In this document: positions 44,538 to 53,026 of the stretch, in pieces
Position numbering within the stretch: position 1 is the stretch's first letter
Layout of the letters: each line of letters begins with the position of its first letter
NCBI GenBank assembly: GCA_028688015.1
Contig: JAQTZB010000006.1
Coordinates: forward strand, 176,739-240,738
Source: Elusimicrobiales bacterium
Lineage (GTDB): Bacteria > Elusimicrobiota > Elusimicrobia > Elusimicrobiales > UBA9959
Length of the DNA stretch: 64,000 nucleotides
Direction: 5' to 3'
Notes under the pieces: model-generated
What the model was told of the DNA's origin: nothing
Seen by the model: the letters and a program-made list of their open reading frames with translations, nothing else
The model's database searches: none
Position numbers and translations under genes: made by a program

Positions 44538-45002
44538 TTAGATCCTCTGGGCGGCGGTCCTGCGGACGGTCGCCATCCTTATAACCGCGGCGCTGATGAG
44601 CGCCGCTATAACTATTTCGTGGGCCGGGGGCAGGGACGCCAGGGCCGCAGCCCCCAGTTCTCTGGCTAAAGAAACCGCCGCCGACAGTTTGACGGCCAGC
44701 AGCGCGGCCCGGGCGCCGAGCAGCTTCATCAACTGTGGCACACCGCCCGGCTCCAGCGCCAGCGGCGCGTAATCCGCAGCGAAGCGGTACAGCGGGCCGG
44801 CCGCGGCCAGGCCCAGAAGCCCCGCCCAGGAAACGGTCAGCGCCGCCAGGCCCTTCAGGGCCCAGCCCAGCCTTTCTCTGGCGGCAGCCTGCGCCGCTAT
44901 GGCCGCCAGCACCCTGCCCTTGAAACCGGCCGAGGGGGCGCGGTAAGGCAGGGCCGCTATGGCCGCCGCTATCCTGTCAGTCTGTCCCGTTCCCATATCC
45001 AT
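44538..45002 (-). CDS. Small membrane protein, possible anti-sigma factor
   Basis: The 154-residue protein has a cytoplasmic N-terminus with an amphipathic helix (DRIAAAIAALPYRAPS) resembling short anti-sigma domains, and about two to three hydrophobic segments (about 47-72, 95-118, 127-145). There is no zinc HxxxCxxC motif. It starts 15 bases after the ECF sigma stop, the usual place for an anti-sigma gene. No homology to a named family is recognised. Confidence 0.6.
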   Translation of the reverse strand: MDMGTGQTDRIAAAIAALPYRAPSAGFKGRVLAAIAAQAAARERLGWALKGLAALTVSWAGLLGLAAAGPLYRFAADYAPLALEPGGVPQLMKLLGARAALLAVKLSAAVSLARELGAAALASLPPAHEIVIAALISAAVIRMATVRRTAAQRI

Positions 45003-45017
45003 ATTACGCGCGGCCTC

Positions 45018-45566
45018 CTAAAACGGTTGCATCGTTTTCAGCTTTTCCTTAACGAGCGCCCGGCCCCTGAAGAGCCGGGCTTTCACCGTGCCCTCCGGCA
45101 CGCCCATCACGCGGGCGATATCGGCCGGGCCCAGGTCCTCGCGGTACTGCAGCAGCAGCGCCTCGCTGTAAATAACGGGGAGTGAGGCCAGCAGGGCCTC
45201 TATGCGCGCCGCGTCCAGGCCGTCGGCCACGGTTTCGTCCACGGCCCGCTCGCCGTCCGGCAGGTCGGGAAAATCCTCGGTGTCCATGGAAACGGTTTTG
45301 CCGCCCGCGCGCAGGGCGTCCATGCAGGCATTGTGGGCTATGCGGAAAAGCCAGGGGGCGAAGGGCTGGGCTGTATTATAGGAAGGCAGCGCGCTGAAGG
45401 CCTTTACGAACGCCCCCTGCGCCGCCTCCTCGGCGGCCGCGGGGTCTTTGAGCAGCCGCAGGGCGAAACTGTAGATCCTGTCCTGGTAAGCGTCGACGAT
45501 GCCGCCGAAAGCGTCATTGTCCCCGGCCAGGCAGCGGCCCAGCAGTTCCTTGTCGTTATCGCCCAT
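45018..45566 (-). CDS. ECF-family RNA polymerase sigma factor
   Basis: The 182-residue protein has the sigma region 2 (FGGIVDAYQDRIYSFALRLL...FAPWLFRIAHNACMD) and region 4 (LPVIYSEALLLQYREDLG..IARVMGVPEGTVKARLFRGR) expected of ECF sigma70 proteins. No Shine-Dalgarno is present, and a TATTAAT-like -10 lies 4 bases before the ATG. With the two downstream genes it forms a probable envelope-stress regulon, but no autoregulatory ECF promoter was recognised upstream. Confidence 0.93.
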   Translation of the reverse strand: MGDNDKELLGRCLAGDNDAFGGIVDAYQDRIYSFALRLLKDPAAAEEAAQGAFVKAFSALPSYNTAQPFAPWLFRIAHNACMDALRAGGKTVSMDTEDFPDLPDGERAVDETVADGLDAARIEALLASLPVIYSEALLLQYREDLGPADIARVMGVPEGTVKARLFRGRALVKEKLKTMQPF

Positions 45567-45602
45567 CGTTATTAATACGCGCCGGGCCCCGCTGCGGTTG
45601 CG

Positions 45603-46511
45603 TTACTTCTTTACGGCTTTCCAGGCCCGCTTGAAATCCTCGGGGAGGGGGGCTTCCAGGCGGGTTTCTTTCCCGGTGGAGGGATGGCTGAAGACCAGGC
45701 TGAAAGAGTGCAGCAGCATCCGCGCCGCGTCGGGCCCGCCGTAGAGCTTGTCTCCTATTATGGGGTGGCCTATGTACTCCAGGTGAATGCGGATCTGGTT
45801 GGTGCGCCCGGTCATGGGGTGGATGTGCAGCAGCGCGCAGTTCTTGCCGGTTTCCTTAACCCGGTACTCGGTCACGGCCTCGCGGCCGTATTCCCAGACC
45901 TTGATCTTTTTGAAGCCGCTGGCGCGGCCTATCGGCGCGTCTATCAGGCCCCGCCGCTTTTCGGGAATGCCGGCCACAGCGCCGATGTAGGTCTTCTCCA
46001 TCAACCGCTCGCGGAAGCCTTCCTTGAGCGCTTCCTGCACCTCCGCGTTCTTGGCCAGCAGCATCAGGCCGCTGGTGTCCCGGTCCAGGCGGTGCACCAG
46101 GCCAAGCCGCTCTATGCCGCCCTTGGCCAGCTCCGGGCGCGCGGAGAAGATCATGGAGACCAGCGTGGGCTCGCCGATCAGCGTGGCGGCGGGGTTGGTT
46201 TCCCAGCCGGGAGCGTTGGGGTGCACCGCCAGGCCGGCCGGCTTCTTCACCGCGATGAGGGACTTGTCTTCGAAGAGCACTATGTCCTCGAAGCCCGCCG
46301 ACAGGGTCTTGGCCGGGTCCAGCGAGGCGACCTCAACCACGTCCCCGTCGCTGAGCACGAAGCCGGGCTTCTTCCTGGCGCCGTTCACGGTGGCCAGGCC
46401 GTCTTCCGCCAGCCTGCGGGCGAAGGAGCGTGAGTAGTTCTCGCCGCTCTCCGTCAGGAATACGTCCAGCCGGCACGGCACGCCGGAATAAACCAGTTTA
46501 GTTTTTTTCAT
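45603..46511 (-). CDS. rluD: RluA-family 23S rRNA pseudouridine synthase
   Basis: Isomerises uridine to pseudouridine in rRNA or tRNA. The 302-residue protein has an N-terminal S4 domain (YSRSFARRLAEDGLATVNG) and the catalytic Asp in HRLDRDTSGLMLLAK. HPMTGRTNQIRIHL of the RluA/D family is also present. Specific position cannot be assigned. It overlaps lgt by 14 bases and is the last gene of the ftsB-to-rluD run. Confidence 0.92.
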   Translation of the reverse strand: MKKTKLVYSGVPCRLDVFLTESGENYSRSFARRLAEDGLATVNGARKKPGFVLSDGDVVEVASLDPAKTLSAGFEDIVLFEDKSLIAVKKPAGLAVHPNAPGWETNPAATLIGEPTLVSMIFSARPELAKGGIERLGLVHRLDRDTSGLMLLAKNAEVQEALKEGFRERLMEKTYIGAVAGIPEKRRGLIDAPIGRASGFKKIKVWEYGREAVTEYRVKETGKNCALLHIHPMTGRTNQIRIHLEYIGHPIIGDKLYGGPDAARMLLHSFSLVFSHPSTGKETRLEAPLPEDFKRAWKAVKK

Positions 46512-47295
46512 TTTTTGCCTTTAGCGCGGCTATCGCGGCCAGCGCACCCAAGAATACCGCCGCCGAGATCAGCTGCGCCGGGGAAAGGCCCAGGCGGACC
46601 GCCCCGCGGTCGTCGCCGCGCAGGAACTCGAGGGAAAAGCGGAGCAGGGCATACAGGGCCGCGTAGGCCGCGGCGAGCGTCCCCGCCCTGCGTTTGCCGG
46701 CCAGCGAGCGGGGCAGCGCCGCGTTCAAGGCCAGGAAGATCAGGAAGTCGCCCGCGGCCTCGTAGAGCTGCACGGGGTGCAGCGGCACGCCGAGGCAGAG
46801 CGGGCTCACTTCAGAGGCCGGGTTCGTGAAGGTTACGGCGAGCGCGCCCGAGGCCGCCCGACCGTGGCAGCAGCCGGCCAGGAAGCAGCCTATCCGGCCG
46901 AAGGCGTGGCCCAGAGCCAGCGCCGGCGCGGCGAGGTCCGCGGCCTTGATCGCGTTCATCCTCCTGCTCCGGGCGGTCAGCAGGAAGGCTGCGCCGCCCG
47001 CCAGCAGTCCGCCGTAGAAGACGAACCCGTACTGGAAGCTGCGCAGCAGGTACAGCGCGCGGGCCGGGAAATCCGGGCCGAACGCCTCCCAGTAGGTGAC
47101 GGCGTAGAACAGTTTCGCGCCCAGCATGCCGCTGAGCACCGTGTAGAAGACCAGGTCCGACAGGTCGTCCTTGCTGAAGCCCGCCGGGGCGGCTTTGCGG
47201 AAGAGGTAGAGGATGCCGGCCAGGTAGCCGCAGGCCACCAGCAGGCCGTAGGCCGGGAGTTTGAAGGAACCGAGCTGGAAGATTACAGGATGCAT
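46498..47295 (-). CDS. lgt: Prolipoprotein diacylglyceryl transferase
   Basis: Adds diacylglycerol to the lipobox Cys of prelipoproteins. The 265-residue product has about seven membrane segments and the Lgt signature HAFGRIGCFLAGCCHGR, plus LHPVQLYEAAGD. I chose the start at 47295 (MHPVIFQLGSFKLPAYG), the usual Lgt N-terminus; longer frames are implausible. Several lipoproteins in the window (LptE, TlpA-DUF3738) need this enzyme. No clear Shine-Dalgarno precedes it. Confidence 0.92.
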   Translation of the reverse strand: MHPVIFQLGSFKLPAYGLLVACGYLAGILYLFRKAAPAGFSKDDLSDLVFYTVLSGMLGAKLFYAVTYWEAFGPDFPARALYLLRSFQYGFVFYGGLLAGGAAFLLTARSRRMNAIKAADLAAPALALGHAFGRIGCFLAGCCHGRAASGALAVTFTNPASEVSPLCLGVPLHPVQLYEAAGDFLIFLALNAALPRSLAGKRRAGTLAAAYAALYALLRFSLEFLRGDDRGAVRLGLSPAQLISAAVFLGALAAIAALKAKNEKN

Positions 47296-47318
47296 AAATA
47301 AACCGTACCGGCCGGCTC

Positions 47319-47954
47319 TCAGCCGTTGCGTTTCATGAAGGCCGCTGCACGCGCGTAGCTGCGCAGCGGCTCGGCGGCCACGCCCCGCTCGCGGCACAGG
47401 CGCAGCAGGCGGCCGGCCGCGTAAACCTTGTCGGCCAGGCACGCCGCCTTGAAATCGTTGGGGCCGTCGCCGAAGAAGACCACTTTGCGGCCGGCCCGCT
47501 GGAAGCGCGCCACCCGCGAGGCCTTGAAGTCGCTGAGGTTGGTGCGGCGCAGGAAGGGGTAAGTGATCCTGATGCCGCCCTTTACCACCCTGGCGCGGCC
47601 GAAGAAGGACTTGACTTTCACTCCGTGCTTTTCGAAGAACGGGTCGGAATAGAGGTCCACGCCGCCGCTGGCTATCTCGAAAGGCACGCCGGCGGTTTCG
47701 CAGAAAAGGATGAACTGCCTGAAGCCCGGGCGGGTCCTGACTTCCTTGCGCACGAAGTCTGCTATGGTTTTCTCGGAGAGCGCCGCGCCGGCGAAGGCCT
47801 TCTTCATGAAGTCCTCCACCTTCACCTTCAGCGAGTAGGATTCCTCGATGGTCTTTTTGTCGGCGAAGCCGTAATGGAGCAGCAGGTGGTCGCCCACGTC
47901 GCGCAGGGTGATGGTGCCGTCGAAGTCGGAGACCGCGGCCCAGCCTTTCTTCAC
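47319..47954 (-). CDS. HAD-family phosphatase (PSP/MtnX-like)
   Basis: The 211-residue protein begins with a GTG that overlaps the upstream stop (GTGA). It has HAD motif I DFDGTIT near residue 10-16, motif III region with FFGDGPNDFKAA (motif IV), and an Arg/Lys-rich cap. The DVGDHLLLHYG segment is like MtnX, which dephosphorylates a methylthio-pentenyl phosphate. The substrate is not certain. Confidence 0.85.
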   Translation of the reverse strand: MKKGWAAVSDFDGTITLRDVGDHLLLHYGFADKKTIEESYSLKVKVEDFMKKAFAGAALSEKTIADFVRKEVRTRPGFRQFILFCETAGVPFEIASGGVDLYSDPFFEKHGVKVKSFFGRARVVKGGIRITYPFLRRTNLSDFKASRVARFQRAGRKVVFFGDGPNDFKAACLADKVYAAGRLLRLCRERGVAAEPLRSYARAAAFMKRNG

Positions 47955-48580
47955 AGGACCGCCTTCAGGAAGTCCGCGCGGCGGCCCTGCCGCGCCAGCT
48001 TCAGGTAGAGGTTGTATTCTTTCTGCACGCCTATCGTGGAGGTGTCGCCGTTGTAGGAGTGGCCGGGGTAGACCGCGGCGTCGTCGGGCAGCGCCGCCAG
48101 CCTGACGAAGCTGTCGTACAGGGCCTCCGGGCTGGAGCCAGGCAGATCCACGCGCCCGCATTCGCCTATGAAAAGCGTGTCCCCGGTGAAGACGGCGCCG
48201 GGAGCGGTGTAGCAGACCGAGCCGGGCGTGTGGCCGGGAGTGTGCAGCACACCCAGTTTAAGCGAGCCGGCCTGCACCTGCTCGCCGTCGGCCACGGTCT
48301 TGAGGCCGGCGGGCCTATGCTCCAGCATGAAATAGTCGGCCTCGTGAAGGTACACCGGCAGCCCGGGCGCGACCGAAACGGCTTCCACGGCGTTGATATG
48401 GTCGGGGTGACCGTGCGTGAGCAGTACGCAATGGAGCTTGAGCCCTTCGCTCTTTACGGCCGCCAGCAGCTTCTCCGGCTGCCAGGCCGGGTCCAGCACG
48501 GCGGCGTCCTTGGTGTCCTCGTCCCAGACGAGGTAGGAAAAATTGTCCATCGGGCCCAGCTTGAGCTGCTTCACCTTCAT
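47951..48580 (-). CDS. Metallo-beta-lactamase-fold hydrolase (GloB-like)
   Basis: The 209-residue protein (start at 48580 with AAGGAG upstream) has THGHPDH at 55-61 as metal ligands, HTPGHTPGSV, TGDTLF and PGHSYNGD, the glyoxalase II/persulfide dioxygenase layout. Substrate could be hydroxyacylglutathione or another thioester; sequence alone does not decide. Its start overlaps ftsB by 4 bases. Confidence 0.88.
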   Translation of the reverse strand: MKVKQLKLGPMDNFSYLVWDEDTKDAAVLDPAWQPEKLLAAVKSEGLKLHCVLLTHGHPDHINAVEAVSVAPGLPVYLHEADYFMLEHRPAGLKTVADGEQVQAGSLKLGVLHTPGHTPGSVCYTAPGAVFTGDTLFIGECGRVDLPGSSPEALYDSFVRLAALPDDAAVYPGHSYNGDTSTIGVQKEYNLYLKLARQGRRADFLKAVL

Positions 48581-48867
48581 TTGTCGGACTCCTTGGGCGC
48601 GGGAAAGCGGTATTCGGTCTCGCCGGGGCGCAGCATGCTGAGCTCCTTGCGCGCGGCCTGCTCTATGGCTGGCTTCGCGCTCACTTCCCTGCGCTGCCGC
48701 TGCAGGTCGCGGTGCTGGGCCTCCAGGCGCGCCTTCTCGGCGCCGAGCCGGCGGTATTCTCGGTAATTCTTGACCAGCGAGCGGAAACCGCTGTTGCCGA
48801 GCAGCGCCGCGGCGACGACCGCCAGCAGGAGGTATTTGAGGTTGAGCCTGAAGCGAAGTGGTTTCAT
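48577..48867 (-). CDS. ftsB: Septum formation initiator FtsB/DivIC-like protein
   Basis: A 96-residue bitopic protein with a short basic N-terminus, a membrane segment (YLLLAVVAAALLGNSG), a coiled coil of about 40 residues (EKARLEAQHRDLQRQRREV) and a C-terminal LSMLRPGETEYRFP. This end is the FtsB/DivIC mark. It bridges FtsL and FtsQ at the division site. It lies just downstream of eno, as is common for ftsB in other bacteria (eno-ftsB), which supports the call. Confidence 0.88.
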   Translation of the reverse strand: MKPLRFRLNLKYLLLAVVAAALLGNSGFRSLVKNYREYRRLGAEKARLEAQHRDLQRQRREVSAKPAIEQAARKELSMLRPGETEYRFPAPKESDK

Positions 48868-48879
48868 GGCGAATCTGTA

Positions 48880-48916
48880 AAAAAGCCCCGTCCGGGTTTA
48901 GCGGGCGGGGCTTTTT
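48880..48916 (-). terminator. Hairpin terminator between eno and ftsB
   Basis: AAAAAGCCCCG and CGGGGCTTTTT form an 11-bp stem with a 15-base loop. On the minus strand it ends eno, although ftsB immediately downstream has no obvious promoter, so some read-through is expected. Confidence 0.75.
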
Positions 48917-48927
48917 GTCGGGGCCGC

Positions 48928-50211
48928 TTACTTGAACTTGAAGACCATGTCCTTGGCGTACTTGGCCTTCTTGCCCAGCTCTTCCTCGATGCGGATGAGC
49001 TGGTTGTACTTGCACAGGCGCTCGGAGCGGCACGGCGCGCCGGTCTTGATGGCGCCGGCGTTGGTGGCCACGGCGAGGTCCGCTATGAACGCGTCCTCGG
49101 TCTCGCCGGAGCGGTGGCTGATCACGGTGGCGTAGCCGGCCTTGTGGGCCATCTCTATGACGCGCACGGTCTCGGTCAGGGAGCCGATCTGGTTGAGCTT
49201 GATGAGGATGGCGTTGCCGATCTGCTCCTCGATGCCGCGCTTGAGGCGCTCGGGGTTGGTGACGAACAGGTCGTCGCCCACCACGCGGGCCTTCTTGGCC
49301 AGGCTCTTGGAGAGGTGGTCCCAGCCTTCCCAGTCGTCTTCGGCGAGCGGGTCCTCGTAAGAGACTATCGGGAAATGCTTGCGCCACTCTGCGTACTTGG
49401 CCGTCATCTCGTTGGCGGTCAGGTTGGACCCTTCGAAGACGTAGCGGTCGTTCTGGAAGAACTCGCTGGCGGCGGAGTCCAGCGCTATCTGGACTTCCTT
49501 GAAGGTATAGCCGGCTTCCTTGATGGAATTGCAGATGGTCTCCAGCACGGCCTCGTGCGTGAAGATCTTGGGCGCGAAGCCGCCCTCGTCGCCCACGGAG
49601 GTGCTGTAGCCGGCCTTGGTCAGGACCTTCTTGAGCGTGTGGTAAACCTCGCAGCCCATGCGGATGGCGTCGGTGAAATGCGGCGCGCCCGTCGGGACTA
49701 TCATGAACTCCTGGATGTTGATGCCGGAGTCCGCGTGCTTGCCGCCGTTGATGATGTTCATCATCGGGGCGGGGATGACGAAGTCCTTGTGCTTGAGGCC
49801 GTAGGCCTTGCGGATGTAGGCGTAGAGCGGCAGCTTGGCCGAGGCCGCGCCCGCGCGGGCCAGCGCCATGGAGACGGAGAGGATGGCATTGGCGCCCAGC
49901 TTGCTCTTGGTCTGGGTATCGTCGAGCTTTATCATCATCTCGTCGATCTTTATCTGCTCGGCCTTCAGGCCGGTGATCTCGTTGGCGATGGCTTTGTTGA
50001 CGTTCTCAACGGCCTTGGCCACGCCTTTGCCCAGGTAGCGCTTGCCGCCGTCGCGCATTTCCAGCGCTTCGTGCGTGCCGGTGGAGGCGCCGCTCGGCAC
50101 GGCCGCCCGGCCGAAAGAGCCGTCGGTCAGCGTTACGTCGGCTTCCACGGTGGGAAAGCCGCGGGAGTCCAGTATTTCTCTCGCGGTGATTTTTTTGATT
50201 TTAGCGTCCAT
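48928..50211 (-). CDS. eno: Enolase
   Basis: Glycolytic 2-phosphoglycerate dehydratase, 427 residues. The N-terminal [19 protein letters not shown], the magnesium ligands region ([21 protein letters not shown], and VGDDLFVTN), and the SHRSGETED active-site loop are present. AGGAG precedes the ATG. A hairpin (50231-50254) lies between pgm and eno. It follows the phosphohexomutase on the same strand. Confidence 0.97.
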   Translation of the reverse strand: MDAKIKKITAREILDSRGFPTVEADVTLTDGSFGRAAVPSGASTGTHEALEMRDGGKRYLGKGVAKAVENVNKAIANEITGLKAEQIKIDEMMIKLDDTQTKSKLGANAILSVSMALARAGAASAKLPLYAYIRKAYGLKHKDFVIPAPMMNIINGGKHADSGINIQEFMIVPTGAPHFTDAIRMGCEVYHTLKKVLTKAGYSTSVGDEGGFAPKIFTHEAVLETICNSIKEAGYTFKEVQIALDSAASEFFQNDRYVFEGSNLTANEMTAKYAEWRKHFPIVSYEDPLAEDDWEGWDHLSKSLAKKARVVGDDLFVTNPERLKRGIEEQIGNAILIKLNQIGSLTETVRVIEMAHKAGYATVISHRSGETEDAFIADLAVATNAGAIKTGAPCRSERLCKYNQLIRIEEELGKKAKYAKDMVFKFK

Positions 50212-50257
50212 TGTGTTTTTTCTCCTGGGACCGGCGCCTTAAGCGGCGCGCCGGGCC

Positions 50258-51757
50258 TTAAAACTTGCCCGCCACTATCTTCCTGCCGGCCTCGCAGAGG
50301 GCGGCTATTTTCTTCTGGTCGGAGGCCTCGGCGTAGAGGCGTACCGTGGGCTCGGCTATGCCGGCGGGGCGCAGACCCAGCCAGCTGCCGTCCTTCATTA
50401 TGAATTTAAAGCCGTCGGTCTGGTCTATACGCCAGACCGGGGCGCCGGCCAGGCTCAGCGGCGGGTTGAGTTTGAGCTTCTCCACCAGCCCTTCCATGTG
50501 CACGTTCTTGTCCAGCTGCAGCGTCAGGCGGGTGTTGGTGAAGGTGCCTACCTTCTTGGCCAGGTCGGCCAGGATCTTCTTGATGGGCTTGCGCTCATAG
50601 GCCACCATCTCGGCTATCAGGAGGCAGGCCAGCACGCCGTCCTTCTCGGGCACGTGGTTCATGATGGTCAGGCCGCCGGACTCCTCGCCGCCCAGCAGGT
50701 ACTGCCCGGTGCGCATCAGGTTGCCGACGTGCTTGAAGCCCACGGCCGTCTCGCGCACCTCAAGGCCGTGCGACTTGGCTATCGCGTCCGTGAAATGGGA
50801 GGTCATCACCGAGCGGGCTACCTTGCCCTTGAGGCCGCGGTTCTTGGCCAGGTGTTCGAGCACCAGCCCCAGTACCAGGTTGGGGGAGATCCAGGTCCCG
50901 TCGGAGTCGATCACGCCGAAGCGGTCGGCGTCGCCGTCGCAGGCCAGGCCCAGGTGTAGCTTGCCCTTCACCACGGCTTCCCGGAGGCCCTTGAGGTTCT
51001 CCTCGCCGGTGTCGGGGGCGCGCCCGCCGAACAGCACGTCGCGCTCTTCGCGCAGGCCGAGCACCTTGGCGCCGGCCCGCTCCAGCATGGGCCGCAGGTA
51101 GCCGCGGGCCGCGCCGTTGACGGAGTCGGTCGCTATCTTAAGGCCGGCCTTCTTTATGGCTCCCAGGTCCAGCAGGGAGCCCAGTTGCTTGAAATAATCT
51201 TCGCGGAAATCCTTCACCATGATGATCCCGGCCGTCACGCCGTGGTCGAACGGGATGAGCTTCTCCACCTCGGCGATGGTCAGCGCCTGCACGCGGGCTT
51301 CGAGGTCCGCAGTGATCTCCGGCATGGCCGGGCCGCCCCAATACGGGGTCCACTTTACGCCGCTGTAATACGGCTGGTTCTGGCTCGCCGTCAGCATCAG
51401 GCCGCCGGAGGCGTCGTTCTTCATGACCTCGAACGCCACTACGGGGGTGGGGGTATCGGAGGCGGAAATTATGGCGGTGATGCCTTCCGAGGCGATGGCT
51501 TCGGCGGCGTTCTTCGCGAAATCCTCGGACATGTAGCGGGTGTCGTACCCGATGACGATCTTCGCGGTCTTCGGCGCGGGCTTGCCGGCTTTGCGGAGGC
51601 TGAGGAGGAATTCCTCGCCCTTGTAGCCGTATTCCCGGTTCTCCTTGACGTGCTCCGCCGCGGCGTGGGCTACGCGGCGCAGGGTGGCAAGGTTGAACTC
51701 CTCGCCGATCACGGCTCTCCAGCCAGAGGTGCCGAACTTGATATTTGGGGTCGCCAT
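50258..51757 (-). CDS. Phosphoglucomutase/phosphomannomutase family protein
   Basis: The 499-residue alpha-D-phosphohexomutase starts at the MATPNIKFGTSGWRAVIG of the family (51757); an upstream extension runs into the divergent gene. The catalytic Ser125 lies in TASQNQPYYSG, where the common form is TASHNP; GDADRFG (metal) and GEESGG (sugar) are intact. It may supply glucose-1-phosphate to GlgC. There is no Shine-Dalgarno, and TATATT on the minus strand ends about 10 bases before the ATG, suggesting a leaderless mRNA. Confidence 0.9.
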   Translation of the reverse strand: MATPNIKFGTSGWRAVIGEEFNLATLRRVAHAAAEHVKENREYGYKGEEFLLSLRKAGKPAPKTAKIVIGYDTRYMSEDFAKNAAEAIASEGITAIISASDTPTPVVAFEVMKNDASGGLMLTASQNQPYYSGVKWTPYWGGPAMPEITADLEARVQALTIAEVEKLIPFDHGVTAGIIMVKDFREDYFKQLGSLLDLGAIKKAGLKIATDSVNGAARGYLRPMLERAGAKVLGLREERDVLFGGRAPDTGEENLKGLREAVVKGKLHLGLACDGDADRFGVIDSDGTWISPNLVLGLVLEHLAKNRGLKGKVARSVMTSHFTDAIAKSHGLEVRETAVGFKHVGNLMRTGQYLLGGEESGGLTIMNHVPEKDGVLACLLIAEMVAYERKPIKKILADLAKKVGTFTNTRLTLQLDKNVHMEGLVEKLKLNPPLSLAGAPVWRIDQTDGFKFIMKDGSWLGLRPAGIAEPTVRLYAEASDQKKIAALCEAGRKIVAGKF

Positions 51758-51841
51758 AGATGTAGGAAATATAGCATATGACGGCAAAAGAAAGCAAAGA
51801 GGCGGGCGGGGCCTCCGATATTTTGTAAAATATAAACCCGA

Positions 51842-52339
51842 ATGAAATATATACTTATTATCTGCGCGCTGCTGACCCAGCCGCTCGCCGCCGCAGACGG
51901 CGCGCCGGAGCTGGAGCTCAAGGGCTACCTTTCCGCGTGGACGCAGGCCTGCACCGGCGCTTCCTGCCAGTTGCCCAAACCGGGGGAGCGCAGCCGGCCA
52001 GTCTCCCTGCGGCTGGCCCTGCCTTCCGCCCCCGGGGAGGCCGCCGCCGCCCACGCTTCAGAGAGGCTGCTGCTGCCCGGAGGCGGCGAGCTGGCCGTCG
52101 ACCTGAATTTTTACGCCGTCTGCCCCTACGTAGGCAAAGACGCCGCCCCGGCCCCTGCGGCCGAGCCCTGCGCAGGGCGCTATTTCCAGGCGCAGGTCTC
52201 GCTGTCCGGCCCGGCCGGCGCCTTCTGCGCCGCCGCGCTCAACGCGGCCGACTTCGCCCCTTTCCCCGTCCTGATGTGCGCCGGCCCCGGCCCGGACGGC
52301 CTGCGCTACGGTATCACCCTGCACCGCCAGCCCCTCTGA
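51842..52339 (+). CDS. Secreted small Cys-containing protein of unknown function
   Basis: A signal peptide (MKYILIICALLTQPLAAA) precedes a 147-residue mature chain with seven Cys, so disulfides are likely. I recognise no family. No Shine-Dalgarno precedes the ATG; TAAAAT (51826-51831) and TATAAA (51831-51836) lie 5-10 bases upstream, which suggests a leaderless mRNA. It is followed at 3 bases by the methyltransferase gene. Confidence 0.6.
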   Translation: MKYILIICALLTQPLAAADGAPELELKGYLSAWTQACTGASCQLPKPGERSRPVSLRLALPSAPGEAAAAHASERLLLPGGGELAVDLNFYAVCPYVGKDAAPAPAAEPCAGRYFQAQVSLSGPAGAFCAAALNAADFAPFPVLMCAGPGPDGLRYGITLHRQPL

Positions 52340-52342
52340 CCC

Positions 52343-53026
52343 ATGACTAAAGAAAAAATAAACCTGTTCTCCGGCCATTACCACACTCCGGAGCTCGCCT
52401 CTTACTTCGCCAGCCTGACCTCCGCGGACGAGGGCTACGCCTCCCATGTCATAGAAGCCATGGAGAAGGCCGGCGTGCGCGGCTCCGCCGTCACGGCGTT
52501 GGAGGGCAAGCTGCTGGAGACGCTGGCGCGCCTGTCCGGAGCGAAGAAGGCCGTGGAGATAGGGTCCCTCTACGGCTACTCCGCCCACTGGCTGGCCCGC
52601 GGCCTGCCAGAGGGCGCGCGCCTCTACTCGCTGGAACTGGACCCCGCCTGCGTGAACGCGGCCAAGGACGGCGTCGAGGCCTCCTCGCTCTCCCGCAAGG
52701 TCACCGTAATGGAAGGCCCGGCGCTGGAAAGCCTTAAGACGCTGGCCAAGCTGGGCCCTCACGACCTCTGCTACATCGACGCCGACGTGGTCAATTACCC
52801 CGCCTACCTGCGCTGGGCGGCGGCCAACCTGCGGCCGGGCGGCCTGGTGCTGGCCGCCGGCGCCTTCTTCAAGGGCAAGGTCTGCTACGAGGGCGACGAC
52901 GCCGCCGATAACGCCGGCGCGCGCGCCATGCGCGAGTTCTTCCACGTGCTCTTCGACGCGGACCGCTTCGTTTCCGCCTCCATCATCCCTACGGGCGAAG
53001 GCCTGGCGCTGGGGATAAAGGGATGA
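52343..53026 (+). CDS. O-methyltransferase (class I SAM, caffeoyl-CoA-type)
   Basis: The 227-residue protein shows the SAM-binding motif VEIGSLYGYSAHWLARGLP, then LYSLELDP and DLCYIDADVVNY, the family-3 O-methyltransferase layout. The DADVVNY segment carries the metal ligands. Substrate is unknown. It overlaps the TlpA gene by 4 bases. Confidence 0.85.
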   Translation: MTKEKINLFSGHYHTPELASYFASLTSADEGYASHVIEAMEKAGVRGSAVTALEGKLLETLARLSGAKKAVEIGSLYGYSAHWLARGLPEGARLYSLELDPACVNAAKDGVEASSLSRKVTVMEGPALESLKTLAKLGPHDLCYIDADVVNYPAYLRWAAANLRPGGLVLAAGAFFKGKVCYEGDDAADNAGARAMREFFHVLFDADRFVSASIIPTGEGLALGIKG

